From contig JAQBXG010000071.1 of NCBI GenBank assembly GCA_027625125.1, forward strand, positions 1 to 8,280: a stretch of 8,280 nt of DNA, in the 5' to 3' direction. This document shows, piece after piece, positions 1-6,727 of the stretch. The position numbers and the translations under genes are program-made. The notes under the pieces were generated by a model, which saw nothing but the letters and a program-made list of their open reading frames with translations, was not told the DNA's origin and made no database searches. The first letter of the stretch is position 1; the number at the start of each line of letters is the position of its first letter. This stretch comes from Pseudomonadota bacterium (GTDB lineage Bacteria; Pseudomonadota; Alphaproteobacteria; UBA2966; CAIVPW01).

Positions 1-813
1 CATAACGATCCAGCCCGCGCGCAGGCCGCCCTCCAGCGACCAGTTCGCCGCCCACACCCATCGTGCCGCATCAAGCGTCGTGAACAGCTCGTAATAGGCG
101 ATCTCGATTCCCATCGTCGCGAAGCCGGCGGCGACCGCCAGCCCCAGCGCCATCGGCGGGTGGATCGCGCCGCGCCAGGCCTGCAACGCCCGCCACGCCA
201 TCATCCATACGAAAAGGCCGACCAGAATCTGCGCTTCCGGCGTCGTCAGCTTTTCGAGCAAAAGATAGAAGTGCAGGATCGCCAGCACGCCGACGCCATA
301 AACCAACTGGTGCAATCGCCGCCAGCGCCGACCGCCCAGGCGGCGCACCATCGCGTCGGTCGAGGTGATCCCCAGCGGAATCATGATGACCAGCGCCAGT
401 GTGCCGACCGTCAGATACAGCCGCAGCACGATTTCGGACGCGACGGTGCTCCAGTCATACGCAAGATCAGCGATCCATGCGGTCATATGCAGCGCGGTAT
501 AGACCAGGGCGGCGATCCCCAGCATGCGCCGCACCGAGATCAGTTTCGGCCAGCCGAGAATCTTGCGAAGCGGCGTGATCGCCAGCGTCAGCATCAGGAA
601 GCGGATCGCCCACAGGCCCGTCTCGCGGGTGATCGCTGTTTCTGGCAACGGCAGCAATTCGCCGCGCATGAGCTGCACCAGCAACCATACGCCCGGCGCA
701 ACCACCGCCGCCAGCACGGCGGCCTTGAGCGGCGAGAAGTCGCCGTTGCGCTCGCTCCAGGGCGCAAACAGGCGGCGCTGCCACTCTTTCCGCGAAACGC
801 GCCGCTCAGCCAA
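1..813 (-). CDS. msrQ: MsrQ-like haem-binding membrane subunit of methionine sulfoxide reductase (3' end off window)
   Basis: This is a ferric-reductase-like inner-membrane protein. In the known MsrPQ system, MsrQ carries haem b and passes electrons from the quinone pool or flavin to periplasmic MsrP, which repairs oxidised methionines. The 271 visible codons are open to the left edge. An N-terminal PWSERNGDFSPLKA block is followed by about six hydrophobic helices. Histidines in YTALHMT (about residue 109), RRLHQLV (about 168) and LAILHFY (about 180) fit haem ligands. The region after the last of these (EIAYYELFTT and beyond) resembles the longer alphaproteobacterial forms rather than the roughly 210-residue E. 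coli protein. The TTG at 813 is inferred as start. The first ATG, at 669, would remove the first helix and the conserved N-terminal block. A weak GGCGGGG lies upstream. It follows tpiA by 20 nt. No msrP is visible, so function is inferred from family alone. Confidence 0.85.
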   Translation of the reverse strand, partial: MAERRVSRKEWQRRLFAPWSERNGDFSPLKAAVLAAVVAPGVWLLVQLMRGELLPLPETAITRETGLWAIRFLMLTLAITPLRKILGWPKLISVRRMLGIAALVYTALHMTAWIADLAYDWSTVASEIVLRLYLTVGTLALVIMIPLGITSTDAMVRRLGGRRWRRLHQLVYGVGVLAILHFYLLLEKLTTPEAQILVGLFVWMMAWRALQAWRGAIHPPMALGLAVAAGFATMGIEIAYYELFTTLDAARWVWAANWSLEGGLRAGWIVM

Positions 814-833
814 GCCGGATGCGCCCCGCCCGC

Positions 834-1622
834 CTATGGATGTGCAACGGCCGATGCCGGAATTGGCGCGGCGGTGACGATCGGCCAAAACGTTTCGGCC
901 TTCAGGCTCGCGCCGCCGACAAGGGCGCCGTTGACGTTCTTTACCCGCAGGATTTCTCCGGCGTTTTCGGGGGTCACGGAACCGCCGTACACGATTCGCA
1001 TCGCATAGCCGTCATAGTCGAACTGCTCGTACAGCAGTTCGCGAATTCGTCCATGCACTTCGGCGATTTCGTCGGAGGTCGGCGTGCGGCCGGTGCCGAT
1101 CGCCCACACCGGTTCATACGCGATCACGACATTCGACGATGCTGCGCCGGCCGGCAACGATCCCGCAAGTTGTTCGGTCACCACGTCCAACGTCTTGCCG
1201 CCGTCCCGCTCTTCTTCGGTTTCCCCGATACAGATAATGGCCGTCAGCTTGTTCGCAAGCAGGGATGTCGCCTTGGCTTTCACAAGTCCGTTGGATTCTC
1301 CGTGATCGCGCCGGCGCTCCGAATGGCCGACGATCGAACACGCGCAACCGGTATTTCGCAGCATCGCGGCGCTGATATCGCCTGTATGGGCGCCGTTCTC
1401 CAGCGGCGAACAATCCTGCGCACCGACCAGAAGCTTCGTCGCGCTCAAGTAGGCGGCGATTTCACCCAACAACGTGAACGGCGGGCACAGCACGACGTCC
1501 ACCGGCTTCGGGCCAAGGCCCATATGCAGCTCGGCCAGTTCATGGACCAGCGCCATCGATTCGTTGTGAAGGCCATTCATCTTCCAGTTTCCCGCGATCA
1601 ACGGAAGCGGTGCGTTTGTCAT
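834..1622 (-). CDS. tpiA: Triosephosphate isomerase
   Basis: It interconverts dihydroxyacetone phosphate and glyceraldehyde 3-phosphate in the cytoplasm (glycolysis and gluconeogenesis). The 262-residue protein is a complete TIM barrel of normal family length. The N-terminal GNWKMN carries the catalytic lysine K14, VGHSERR carries the electrophilic histidine H100, and AYEPVWAIGTG carries the catalytic base E170 and begins the mobile loop. VYGGSV (211-216) and GALVGGASL (232-240) form the phosphate-binding end. The ATG at 1622 is supported by AAGGAG on the minus strand (complement of 1634-1639), 11 nt upstream. It diverges from the ppiD-trpE pair and is followed after 20 nt by msrQ on the same strand. 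In many alphaproteobacteria I would expect secG downstream instead. Nothing appears damaged. Confidence 0.98.
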   Translation of the reverse strand: MTNAPLPLIAGNWKMNGLHNESMALVHELAELHMGLGPKPVDVVLCPPFTLLGEIAAYLSATKLLVGAQDCSPLENGAHTGDISAAMLRNTGCACSIVGHSERRRDHGESNGLVKAKATSLLANKLTAIICIGETEEERDGGKTLDVVTEQLAGSLPAGAASSNVVIAYEPVWAIGTGRTPTSDEIAEVHGRIRELLYEQFDYDGYAMRIVYGGSVTPENAGEILRVKNVNGALVGGASLKAETFWPIVTAAPIPASAVAHP

Positions 1623-1633
1623 TTGGTCGTTTA

Positions 1634-1639
1634 CTCCTT
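1634..1639 (-). promoter_or_regulatory. Ribosome binding site of tpiA
   Basis: The minus strand reads AAGGAG here, 11 nt before the tpiA ATG. It is one of the clearest Shine-Dalgarno matches in the window and fixes the tpiA start. Confidence 0.75.
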
Positions 1640-1752
1640 AGGTGCCCATTTTTGGCCGCACCGGGCCGCCATCGCCCAGGCCGGACCGCCGAAGGTACGG
1701 GAGACCGGCGCCGGAGGCCAGCCCCGCGCCGCCGACGGGTGTGGTGCCGGGC

Positions 1753-1781
1753 TTGACATCTGATACGATCCGCCGCACTTC
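1753..1781 (+). promoter_or_regulatory. Possible sigma-70-type promoter for ppiD-trpE
   Basis: A perfect TTGACA sits at 1753-1758, inside GCTTGACATC, about 55 bp before the ppiD start. The -10 is weak: at a 17-bp spacing the sequence is CACTTC (1776-1781). A better -10-like TACGAT at 1764-1769 is too close to pair with it. The perfect -35 and the position just before the first gene support a promoter. The poor -10 keeps confidence low. Confidence 0.4.
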
Positions 1782-1813
1782 GCGTACCCGACTTTCACCT
1801 GGCGGACCCGTTC

Positions 1814-3835
1814 ATGCTCGAATCCATGCGAAATGCCACCCGGTCGTGGGTCGTGCGCGGATTCCTGATCGTCCTGGCCTCGACCTTTGCGCTGTTCTTC
1901 GGCTCCGGCGGTACGCTGTTCAGCGGCCTTGCCAACCGGCCGGTCGCCACCGTCGGCGCGATCGAAATCGGCCAGGCGGAGTTCGCCGACGAATATGTGC
2001 GCCGCTATAACCGGCTCGAAGGCCGCATCAGTCCCGACCAGGCGCGGCAACTGGGGCTGCCGGTCCAGGTGTTGCAGGAGATGATCGGCGGCGCGTTGCT
2101 GGACAATGCGGCCGCGGACCTTGGGGTCGCGGTGCCAAATGCGGTGCTGGCCGCGAACATCCGCGGCGAGGTCGGAAACGTCAGCACCGCGATGTACCGC
2201 GACATCCTGTACCAACAGGGCTTCACGGTTGACGAATTCGAGAATCTGATACGGCGCGATCTGGCCCGCGGACAGATCCTGCAGACGATCGCCGCGCCGC
2301 CGCCGGTTCCCGGCGTCCTCGTCGACACGCTGTACGGATATCGCGAGGAACGCCGCGTCGCCGTCATGATCACGATTCCCGCCAGCGCCGCCGGCGACAT
2401 TGCGCCGCCGGAGCTTTCGATGCTGACCGCGTTTCACCTGGAGAATCGCGGCCGCTACACGGCGCCGGAGTTTCGCGAAATCACTTTCGTGACCCTGACG
2501 CCCGATGACGTGATTGAATCGATCGCCGTCACCGAAAGCGAAATCGCCACCGAATATGAACTGCGCCTCGGCGCCTACACGACCACCGACCGCCGCGATC
2601 TCTCGCAACTGTTTTTTGCAGACCGCGAATCGGCCGAGGCCGCGTTGCGCCTGATTGACAACGGCGTGCCGTTCTATCTTGCGCCTCCGGGCACGCCACC
2701 GCTGCCGACCGTCGACGACATGATCGCGGTGCTGGAACGGGAACCCGGCGCAGTGATGCAAGGTCCGTTGGCCGCGGACGCGGCGGCGGTGCGGGCCCGC
2801 GAGGCGGCGGAGCGTGTCGCCGAAGCCGAACAGGCCGCCGCCGACGAACTCCGCCTCGGATGGATGGAAGCAGGCGATCTGCCCGAAGCTGTCGCCGACG
2901 CGGTGTTCGAAACCGCGGTTGGCGAACTGACGCCGCCGTTGCAGAGTGCGTTCGGCTGGCACATCTACCGCATCGAAGCGGCGGAATACGGCGGCACCCG
3001 CACCCTGGACGAAGTGCGCGACGAACTCCGCGACGTGCTGGCGCGCGAAAAGGCCATCGGCGAGATGTTTGACCTGTCGGTCGCCCTCGACGACGCGCTG
3101 GCCGCCGGCGATACGCTGGAAGTAGTGGCGATTCGCATGGGCCTCTCGCTCGGCAAGGTCACCGTCGACACCACCGGCCGCACGCCGGAGGGCGCAACGC
3201 CGCCGTCGCTGCCGGCCTTCGCGCGATTTCTGCCGACCGCGTGGGCCACCGACGAAGGGCGCGAATCGCGTCTGATCGACACCGCCGAAGGCGGCTATTT
3301 CGTGCTCCGCGTCGACCGCGTCGATCCGCCGCGCGACAAACGCTACGACGAGGTCGCCGTCGATGTTCTCGAAGACTGGATGGAGGCCGAGCGGTCCGGG
3401 CTCGTCCGCGACGTCGCCGAGGCATTCGCAGAGCGCGCGGCGATGAGCGGCTTTGCGGACGCCGCTGCCGCCGACGGCTACGACACGGTGACGACAACGC
3501 CGTTCACCCGCCGAGGGGACGGTGTCGACCAGCCGTTGGCGCGCCAGCTGGTATCGTTGCTGTTCGGCGCGGCGGTCGGCGAACCGGTGCTGGCCCCCGC
3601 CGCCGACGGCGCTTTCGAGGTCGCGGCGGTTACCGAGATCGTGGCGGCCAACGGCGACGACGGCGTCGAGGCCCGCGCTGCATTGGCTGCGCAATTGGGC
3701 GGCGCGATGGGCGGCGACCTGCTTGGCCAGTACGACAACGCCCTCGAAGCCGCATTCGGCATTGCGATCGACAGCCGTGCGCTGGAACAGGCGCTGGAGG
3801 CGGCGACCCAGGCGCTTCCGGCGCCCGCCAACTAG
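1814..3835 (+). CDS. ppiD: PpiD-like membrane-anchored peptidyl-prolyl isomerase / SurA_N chaperone
   Basis: A 673-residue envelope folding factor. The family helps proteins leaving the Sec translocon to fold in the periplasm. A short cytoplasmic N-terminus (MLESMRNATRSW) is typical of alphaproteobacterial PpiD and decides the start over the ATG four codons later. A single membrane anchor spans about residues 13-31. A SurA_N-type helical domain (about 42-175) is followed by a parvulin-like domain (about 255-390) with RDLSQLFFAD (262-270), LGWMEAGDLP (348-357) and FGWHIYRIE (380-388). The histidine of the active-parvulin ASHIL motif is absent, as in PpiD-type domains with little or no isomerase activity. 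Roughly 60 residues, partly an Ala/Glu-rich helix (321-346), separate GVPF from LGW, more than usual. The C-terminal part (about 400-665) is a further helical region. No strong ribosome binding site is visible. It is followed after 7 nt by trpE. Confidence 0.92.
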   Translation: MLESMRNATRSWVVRGFLIVLASTFALFFGSGGTLFSGLANRPVATVGAIEIGQAEFADEYVRRYNRLEGRISPDQARQLGLPVQVLQEMIGGALLDNAAADLGVAVPNAVLAANIRGEVGNVSTAMYRDILYQQGFTVDEFENLIRRDLARGQILQTIAAPPPVPGVLVDTLYGYREERRVAVMITIPASAAGDIAPPELSMLTAFHLENRGRYTAPEFREITFVTLTPDDVIESIAVTESEIATEYELRLGAYTTTDRRDLSQLFFADRESAEAALRLIDNGVPFYLAPPGTPPLPTVDDMIAVLEREPGAVMQGPLAADAAAVRAREAAERVAEAEQAAADELRLGWMEAGDLPEAVADAVFETAVGELTPPLQSAFGWHIYRIEAAEYGGTRTLDEVRDELRDVLAREKAIGEMFDLSVALDDALAAGDTLEVVAIRMGLSLGKVTVDTTGRTPEGATPPSLPAFARFLPTAWATDEGRESRLIDTAEGGYFVLRVDRVDPPRDKRYDEVAVDVLEDWMEAERSGLVRDVAEAFAERAAMSGFADAAAADGYDTVTTTPFTRRGDGVDQPLARQLVSLLFGAAVGEPVLAPAADGAFEVAAVTEIVAANGDDGVEARAALAAQLGGAMGGDLLGQYDNALEAAFGIAIDSRALEQALEAATQALPAPAN

Positions 3836-3842
3836 GCGCGCG

Positions 3843-5354
3843 TTGCGCCCGGACGCCAAAGCCTTTTCGGCGGCGTACGACCGGGGCCAGGCCCAGGTGG
3901 TGTGGACGGACCTGGTCGCCGACCTCGAAACGCCGGTCTCGGCGCTGCTGAAACTTTCGGCCGGCGAACCGTGTTCGTTCCTGCTCGAATCCGTCGAAGG
4001 CGGCGAGACTCGCGGGCGCTATTCCATTCTCGGCATCCGGCCCGACGTCGTCTGGCGTTGCGCCGGCAACCGCGCCGAACTCGCTCGGGGCGATGGCGAC
4101 GTTCTGCCTTCGGCATTTCACGCATCGGACAAACCGGCGCTGGCGTCGCTGGTCGATCTGGTGGCGGAATCGCGCATCGAACTGCCGCCGTCGCTGCCGC
4201 CGATGGCGTCGGCGCTGGTCGGCTATGCCGGGTACGACATGGTGCGGCTGGTCGAACGGCTGCCGGATGAAAATCCGGACAAGCTCGGCATTCCCGACGG
4301 CATGTTCGTGCGGCCGACCGTCATCGCCGTGTTCGATTCGGTCAAGGACATCCTGACCATCGTGACGCCGGTGTTTCCGTCTCCGGGCATGGGCGCGTCG
4401 GCGGCATACGAGGCCGCCCGCCAACGGCTGCTGCGGGCGGTGGCGGCGATCGAGGGTCCGTTGCCGGCGACGGCGCCGCCACCGGCGGTGTCGGATACCC
4501 CCGAGGCGGTGTCGAACCTGACCGCCGCCGCGTATCACCAGATGGTCGCGCGGGCCAAGGCCTACATCAAGGCCGGCGATATCTTTCAGGTCGTGCCGTC
4601 GCAGCGGTTCCGGGTGCCGTTCGCGCTGCCGCCGGTGGCGCTGTACCGGGCGCTGCGGCGGCTGAACCCGTCGCCGTTCCTGTTCCATCTGGATTTCGGG
4701 CCGTTCGCGATCGTCGGCTCCAGCCCCGAGCTGTTGGTCCGGCTCCGCGACGGCACGGTGACGATCCGCCCGATCGCCGGCACCCGACCGCGCGGCGTCG
4801 ACGCTGCCGAGGACGCCCGCCTCGCCGAGGAAATGCTGGCCGATCCGAAGGAGCGCGCCGAGCACTTGATGCTATTGGACCTGGGCCGCAACGACGTCGG
4901 CCGCGTGGCCCAGGTGGGGACCGTGCGGGTGACCGAACGCGAGATCGTCGAGCGGTACTCCCACGTGATGCACATCGTCTCGAACGTCGAGGGCCGCATC
5001 GATCCGCAGTACGACGCCCTGGCGGCGCTGTGGGCCGGATTCCCGGCCGGCACCGTCACCGGCGCGCCGAAGGTGCGGGCGATGGAGATCATCGACGAGC
5101 TGGAATCCGAGCGGCGCGGATTCTATGGCGGCTGCGTCGGCTACTTCGCCGCCAACGGCAGCATGGATACCTGCATCGCGTTGCGCACCGGGCTGGTCAA
5201 GGACGGCACCCTGGTCGTGCAGGCGGGCGGCGGTGTCGTCGCCGACAGCGACCCCGAGGCGGAGTACCAGGAGAGCCGCAACAAGGCCCAGGCGCTGATC
5301 CGCGCCGCCCAGGAGGCGGTGCGCTTCGCCGCTTCCTCGACCCGCTCGATCTAG
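3843..5354 (+). CDS. trpE: Anthranilate synthase component I
   Basis: TrpE converts chorismate to anthranilate, using ammonia from the glutaminase subunit TrpG, in the first committed step of tryptophan synthesis. The protein has 503 residues, normal for a stand-alone TrpE, with no fused glutaminase domain. LLES at 47-50 is the feedback-inhibitor (tryptophan) binding motif. NPSPFLFHLDF, IAGTRPRG (311-318), GRNDVGRV (348-355), SHVMHIVSNVEG, GTVTGAPK (403-410) and the C-terminal YQESRNKA are the chorismate- and Mg-binding blocks. The in-frame start is TTG at 3843, giving LRPDAKAFSAAYDRGQAQVVW, which matches the usual N-terminus of the family. The only nearby alternative, GTG about 18 codons on, would cut into this block. 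It starts 7 nt after the ppiD stop without a clear Shine-Dalgarno, so translation is probably coupled. No trpG, trpD or trpC follows. Confidence 0.96.
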   Translation: MRPDAKAFSAAYDRGQAQVVWTDLVADLETPVSALLKLSAGEPCSFLLESVEGGETRGRYSILGIRPDVVWRCAGNRAELARGDGDVLPSAFHASDKPALASLVDLVAESRIELPPSLPPMASALVGYAGYDMVRLVERLPDENPDKLGIPDGMFVRPTVIAVFDSVKDILTIVTPVFPSPGMGASAAYEAARQRLLRAVAAIEGPLPATAPPPAVSDTPEAVSNLTAAAYHQMVARAKAYIKAGDIFQVVPSQRFRVPFALPPVALYRALRRLNPSPFLFHLDFGPFAIVGSSPELLVRLRDGTVTIRPIAGTRPRGVDAAEDARLAEEMLADPKERAEHLMLLDLGRNDVGRVAQVGTVRVTEREIVERYSHVMHIVSNVEGRIDPQYDALAALWAGFPAGTVTGAPKVRAMEIIDELESERRGFYGGCVGYFAANGSMDTCIALRTGLVKDGTLVVQAGGGVVADSDPEAEYQESRNKAQALIRAAQEAVRFAASSTRSI

Positions 5355-5800
5355 GCGGCGCGGGTCGCCGACGCCGTGACGCCGCCGGGCGCGCCGGGGC
5401 GGAGCGCGATCAACGGCGGCGCCAGCAGCACCAGCAGGAACACCGCGTTCATCCCGGCGTTGACCAAGGCGCCGGCCGCCAGCGACGCGGCAACATCCAG
5501 CACGAACCACAGCCCGACGCTTTCGGCGACGGCAAACCACGCCCAGCGCTCGCCGCGAAACAGCGCGAACCGGGCGACGAACCAGACCGTCACCGCCCAC
5601 CCGGCGGTCACCGCGCCAATGACTCCATAGGCGAAATTGCGGAACACCGGGTCCACCGCCGGCGCCCCCAGCAGGAAGCTATCCAGCGCGTCCAGCGGGC
5701 CTGCAAATGCCGGAATCAGCGGCACGAGCGCGAATGCAAGCCCCATCGCGAACAGCACGGCAATCGAAACAGAAAGGTAGCGGGTCCAGAACGGGTTCAT
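5351..5800 (-). CDS. Uncharacterised four-helix membrane protein
   Basis: I do not recognise this 149-residue protein by name. It is almost entirely hydrophobic, with predicted helices at about 8-30, 54-77, 87-109 and 112-134. FARFALFRGERWAW-like positive residues between helices two and three and a short basic C-terminus help set topology. The start is well supported: the minus strand has GGAGG (complement of 5807-5811) six bases before the ATG at 5800. Longer in-frame upstream reading is antisense to the neighbouring regulator and is rejected. It lies tail-to-tail with trpE, sharing the CTAG at 5351-5354. It is head-to-head with an XRE/MmyB-type regulator across about 108 bp holding a palindrome, which suggests, without proof, that the regulator controls it. 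The sequence gives no enzymatic motif. Confidence 0.8.
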   Translation of the reverse strand: MNPFWTRYLSVSIAVLFAMGLAFALVPLIPAFAGPLDALDSFLLGAPAVDPVFRNFAYGVIGAVTAGWAVTVWFVARFALFRGERWAWFAVAESVGLWFVLDVAASLAAGALVNAGMNAVFLLVLLAPPLIALRPGAPGGVTASATRAA

Positions 5801-5806
5801 TTTCAG

Positions 5807-5811
5807 CCTCC
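5807..5811 (-). promoter_or_regulatory. Ribosome binding site of the four-helix membrane protein
   Basis: The minus strand reads GGAGG, followed by CTGAAA and the ATG at 5800. This near-ideal site selects the short 149-residue protein over a much longer open frame that continues upstream. Confidence 0.75.
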
Positions 5812-5838
5812 GTGGTTGATACCGGGCCAGGAATAGAG

Positions 5839-5873
5839 CTCGCAGGGAACGCCGCCAATTCCCTCGCAGGGAA
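5839..5873 (+). repeat. Direct repeat of CTCGCAGGGAA, two copies
   Basis: Identical 11-mers lie at 5839-5849 and 5863-5873. Their 24-bp centre-to-centre distance is a little over two helical turns, so they sit roughly on the same side of the DNA. The second copy overlaps the palindrome; the first lacks the matching left arm. Confidence 0.6.
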
Positions 5874-5874
5874 T
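5858..5874. promoter_or_regulatory. Palindrome, candidate operator between the membrane protein and the XRE regulator
   Basis: ATTCCC-TCGCA-GGGAAT is a perfect 6-bp inverted repeat around a 5-bp centre. It lies 58 bp before the membrane-protein ATG and 35 bp before the regulator ATG at 5909. An 11-bp element, CTCGCAGGGAA, occurs inside it (5863-5873) and again at 5839-5849, a spacing of 24 bp. A palindrome with an extra half-site in a divergent gap beside a DNA-binding protein is a typical autoregulatory operator. That function is inferred. Confidence 0.5.
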
Positions 5875-5908
5875 GGCAACGGCTCCCCCGGATGCTAGGG
5901 TTTCGCCG

Positions 5909-6712
5909 ATGCAACCGTCGCCAACCAGCCCGGCCGGACGCCTGTTGCGCGAGTGGCGCGCCGCCCGCGGCATGAGCCAGCTGGATCTGGCCCACGCCGC
6001 CGGCACGACCCCGCGACATGTCAGTTTTGTCGAAACCGGCCGCGCGAACCCCAGCCCGGCGATGCTGCACCGCCTCGCCAACGTCCTCGACATGCCACTC
6101 CGTGACCGCAACGGCCTGCTGCAGGCGGCGGGCTATGCCCCGGCCTTCGCCGAATCGCGGCTCGATGCCGCGGCGATGGCGCAGGTCAAGCGGGCGCTGG
6201 ACTTCCTGTTGCGGGCGCACATGCCCTACCCGGCCCTGGTGCTGAACAAGGTCTGGGATCTGGTGGCGGCGAATCCTTCCGGCGAGCGGCTGCTGTCGCG
6301 CCTGGGCGCCGGCGCGGACAAAAGAACGGAGACGCCGAATCTGTTGCGGCAGTTCCTGGCCCCGGGACCGCAGCGCGAGATGGTCGTGGACTGGCCCAAC
6401 ATGGCGCGGTCGATGCTGCGGCGGTTGCGCAATGAACTGTTGCACCGGCCCGACGAGGACCGCCGCCGCCTGCTGGAGGAAGTCTCCGCCTATCCCGGCG
6501 TGCCCGCGTCGTGGGCGGCGGGTGACGAACCCGACCCGCTGCCGGTATTGACGATCGCTTTCGAGGTGAACGGTCGCCGCTCGACCTGGTTCTCGACCGT
6601 CACGACCCTGGGCACGCCGCAGGACGTAACATTGCAGGAATTGTCGATCGAAAGCTTCTTTCCCGCCGACGACGCTACGGAAACGGCGGTCCGGGAACTG
6701 GTCGCGGGGTGA
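5909..6712 (+). CDS. XRE-family regulator with MmyB-like ligand-binding domain
   Basis: A 267-residue transcription factor. Residues 11-70 form an XRE helix-turn-helix (LLREWRAARGMSQLDLA, then TTPRHVSFVETGRANPSP as the recognition region). The rest (about 80-260) matches the MmyB-like ligand-binding layout, with YPALVLNKVWDLVAANPSGERLL near its start and a TVTTLGTPQDVTLQELSIESFFP block near the end. Members of this family regulate nearby genes in response to small, possibly fatty-acid-like ligands; the ligand here is unknown. The ATG at 5909 is preferred: AGGG lies 8 bases upstream, and the HTH follows after only ten residues. The in-frame ATG at 5873 sits inside the candidate operator and adds a non-conserved MATAPPDARVSP leader. 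It is divergent from the four-helix membrane protein and convergent with the deacetylase gene 15 bp on. Confidence 0.92.
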   Translation: MQPSPTSPAGRLLREWRAARGMSQLDLAHAAGTTPRHVSFVETGRANPSPAMLHRLANVLDMPLRDRNGLLQAAGYAPAFAESRLDAAAMAQVKRALDFLLRAHMPYPALVLNKVWDLVAANPSGERLLSRLGAGADKRTETPNLLRQFLAPGPQREMVVDWPNMARSMLRRLRNELLHRPDEDRRRLLEEVSAYPGVPASWAAGDEPDPLPVLTIAFEVNGRRSTWFSTVTTLGTPQDVTLQELSIESFFPADDATETAVRELVAG

Positions 6713-6727
6713 TCCGGCGCGCCGCGG

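Larger units (their letters stand above)
1623..1813. other. Divergent intergenic region between tpiA and the ppiD-like gene
   Basis: This 191-bp stretch must carry the promoters for the leftward tpiA-msrQ unit and the rightward ppiD-trpE unit. It is GC-rich with several short GGCC/CCGG inverted segments. I see one good -35-like hexamer facing right (listed separately) and the tpiA ribosome binding site. I found no convincing leftward promoter, no trp leader peptide, no attenuator-like terminator and no clear operator. Confidence 0.6.

Noticed and set aside
160..1008. Plus-strand open frames over msrQ and the tpiA 3' end
   Set aside because: The translations are rich in Arg, Gln and Pro with no family features, while the minus strand carries MsrQ and triosephosphate isomerase motifs.
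1623..1813. A trp attenuator or leader peptide upstream of the ppiD-trpE unit
   Set aside because: I found no short open frame with a tryptophan run and no terminator/antiterminator hairpin pair.
3522..3842. Upstream part of the open frame continuing into trpE
   Set aside because: It overlaps the 3' end of ppiD out of frame and encodes Arg/Trp/Ser-rich sequence unlike TrpE. The conserved protein begins at 3843.
1631..3859. A 742-codon open frame on the minus strand across the whole ppiD gene
   Set aside because: It is exactly antisense to a gene with clear PpiD features, its translation is Arg/Gly/Ala-rich without recognisable domains, and long antisense frames are common in GC-rich codon usage.
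5801..6445. N-terminal extension of the four-helix membrane protein (364 residues in total)
   Set aside because: The extension is antisense to the regulator's helix-turn-helix region, and a strong GGAGG directly precedes the internal ATG at 5800.
6715..6724. Palindrome CGGCGCGCCG between the regulator and deacetylase genes as a bidirectional terminator
   Set aside because: It is a 10-bp self-complementary word with no loop and no T-tract, easily expected by chance at this base composition.
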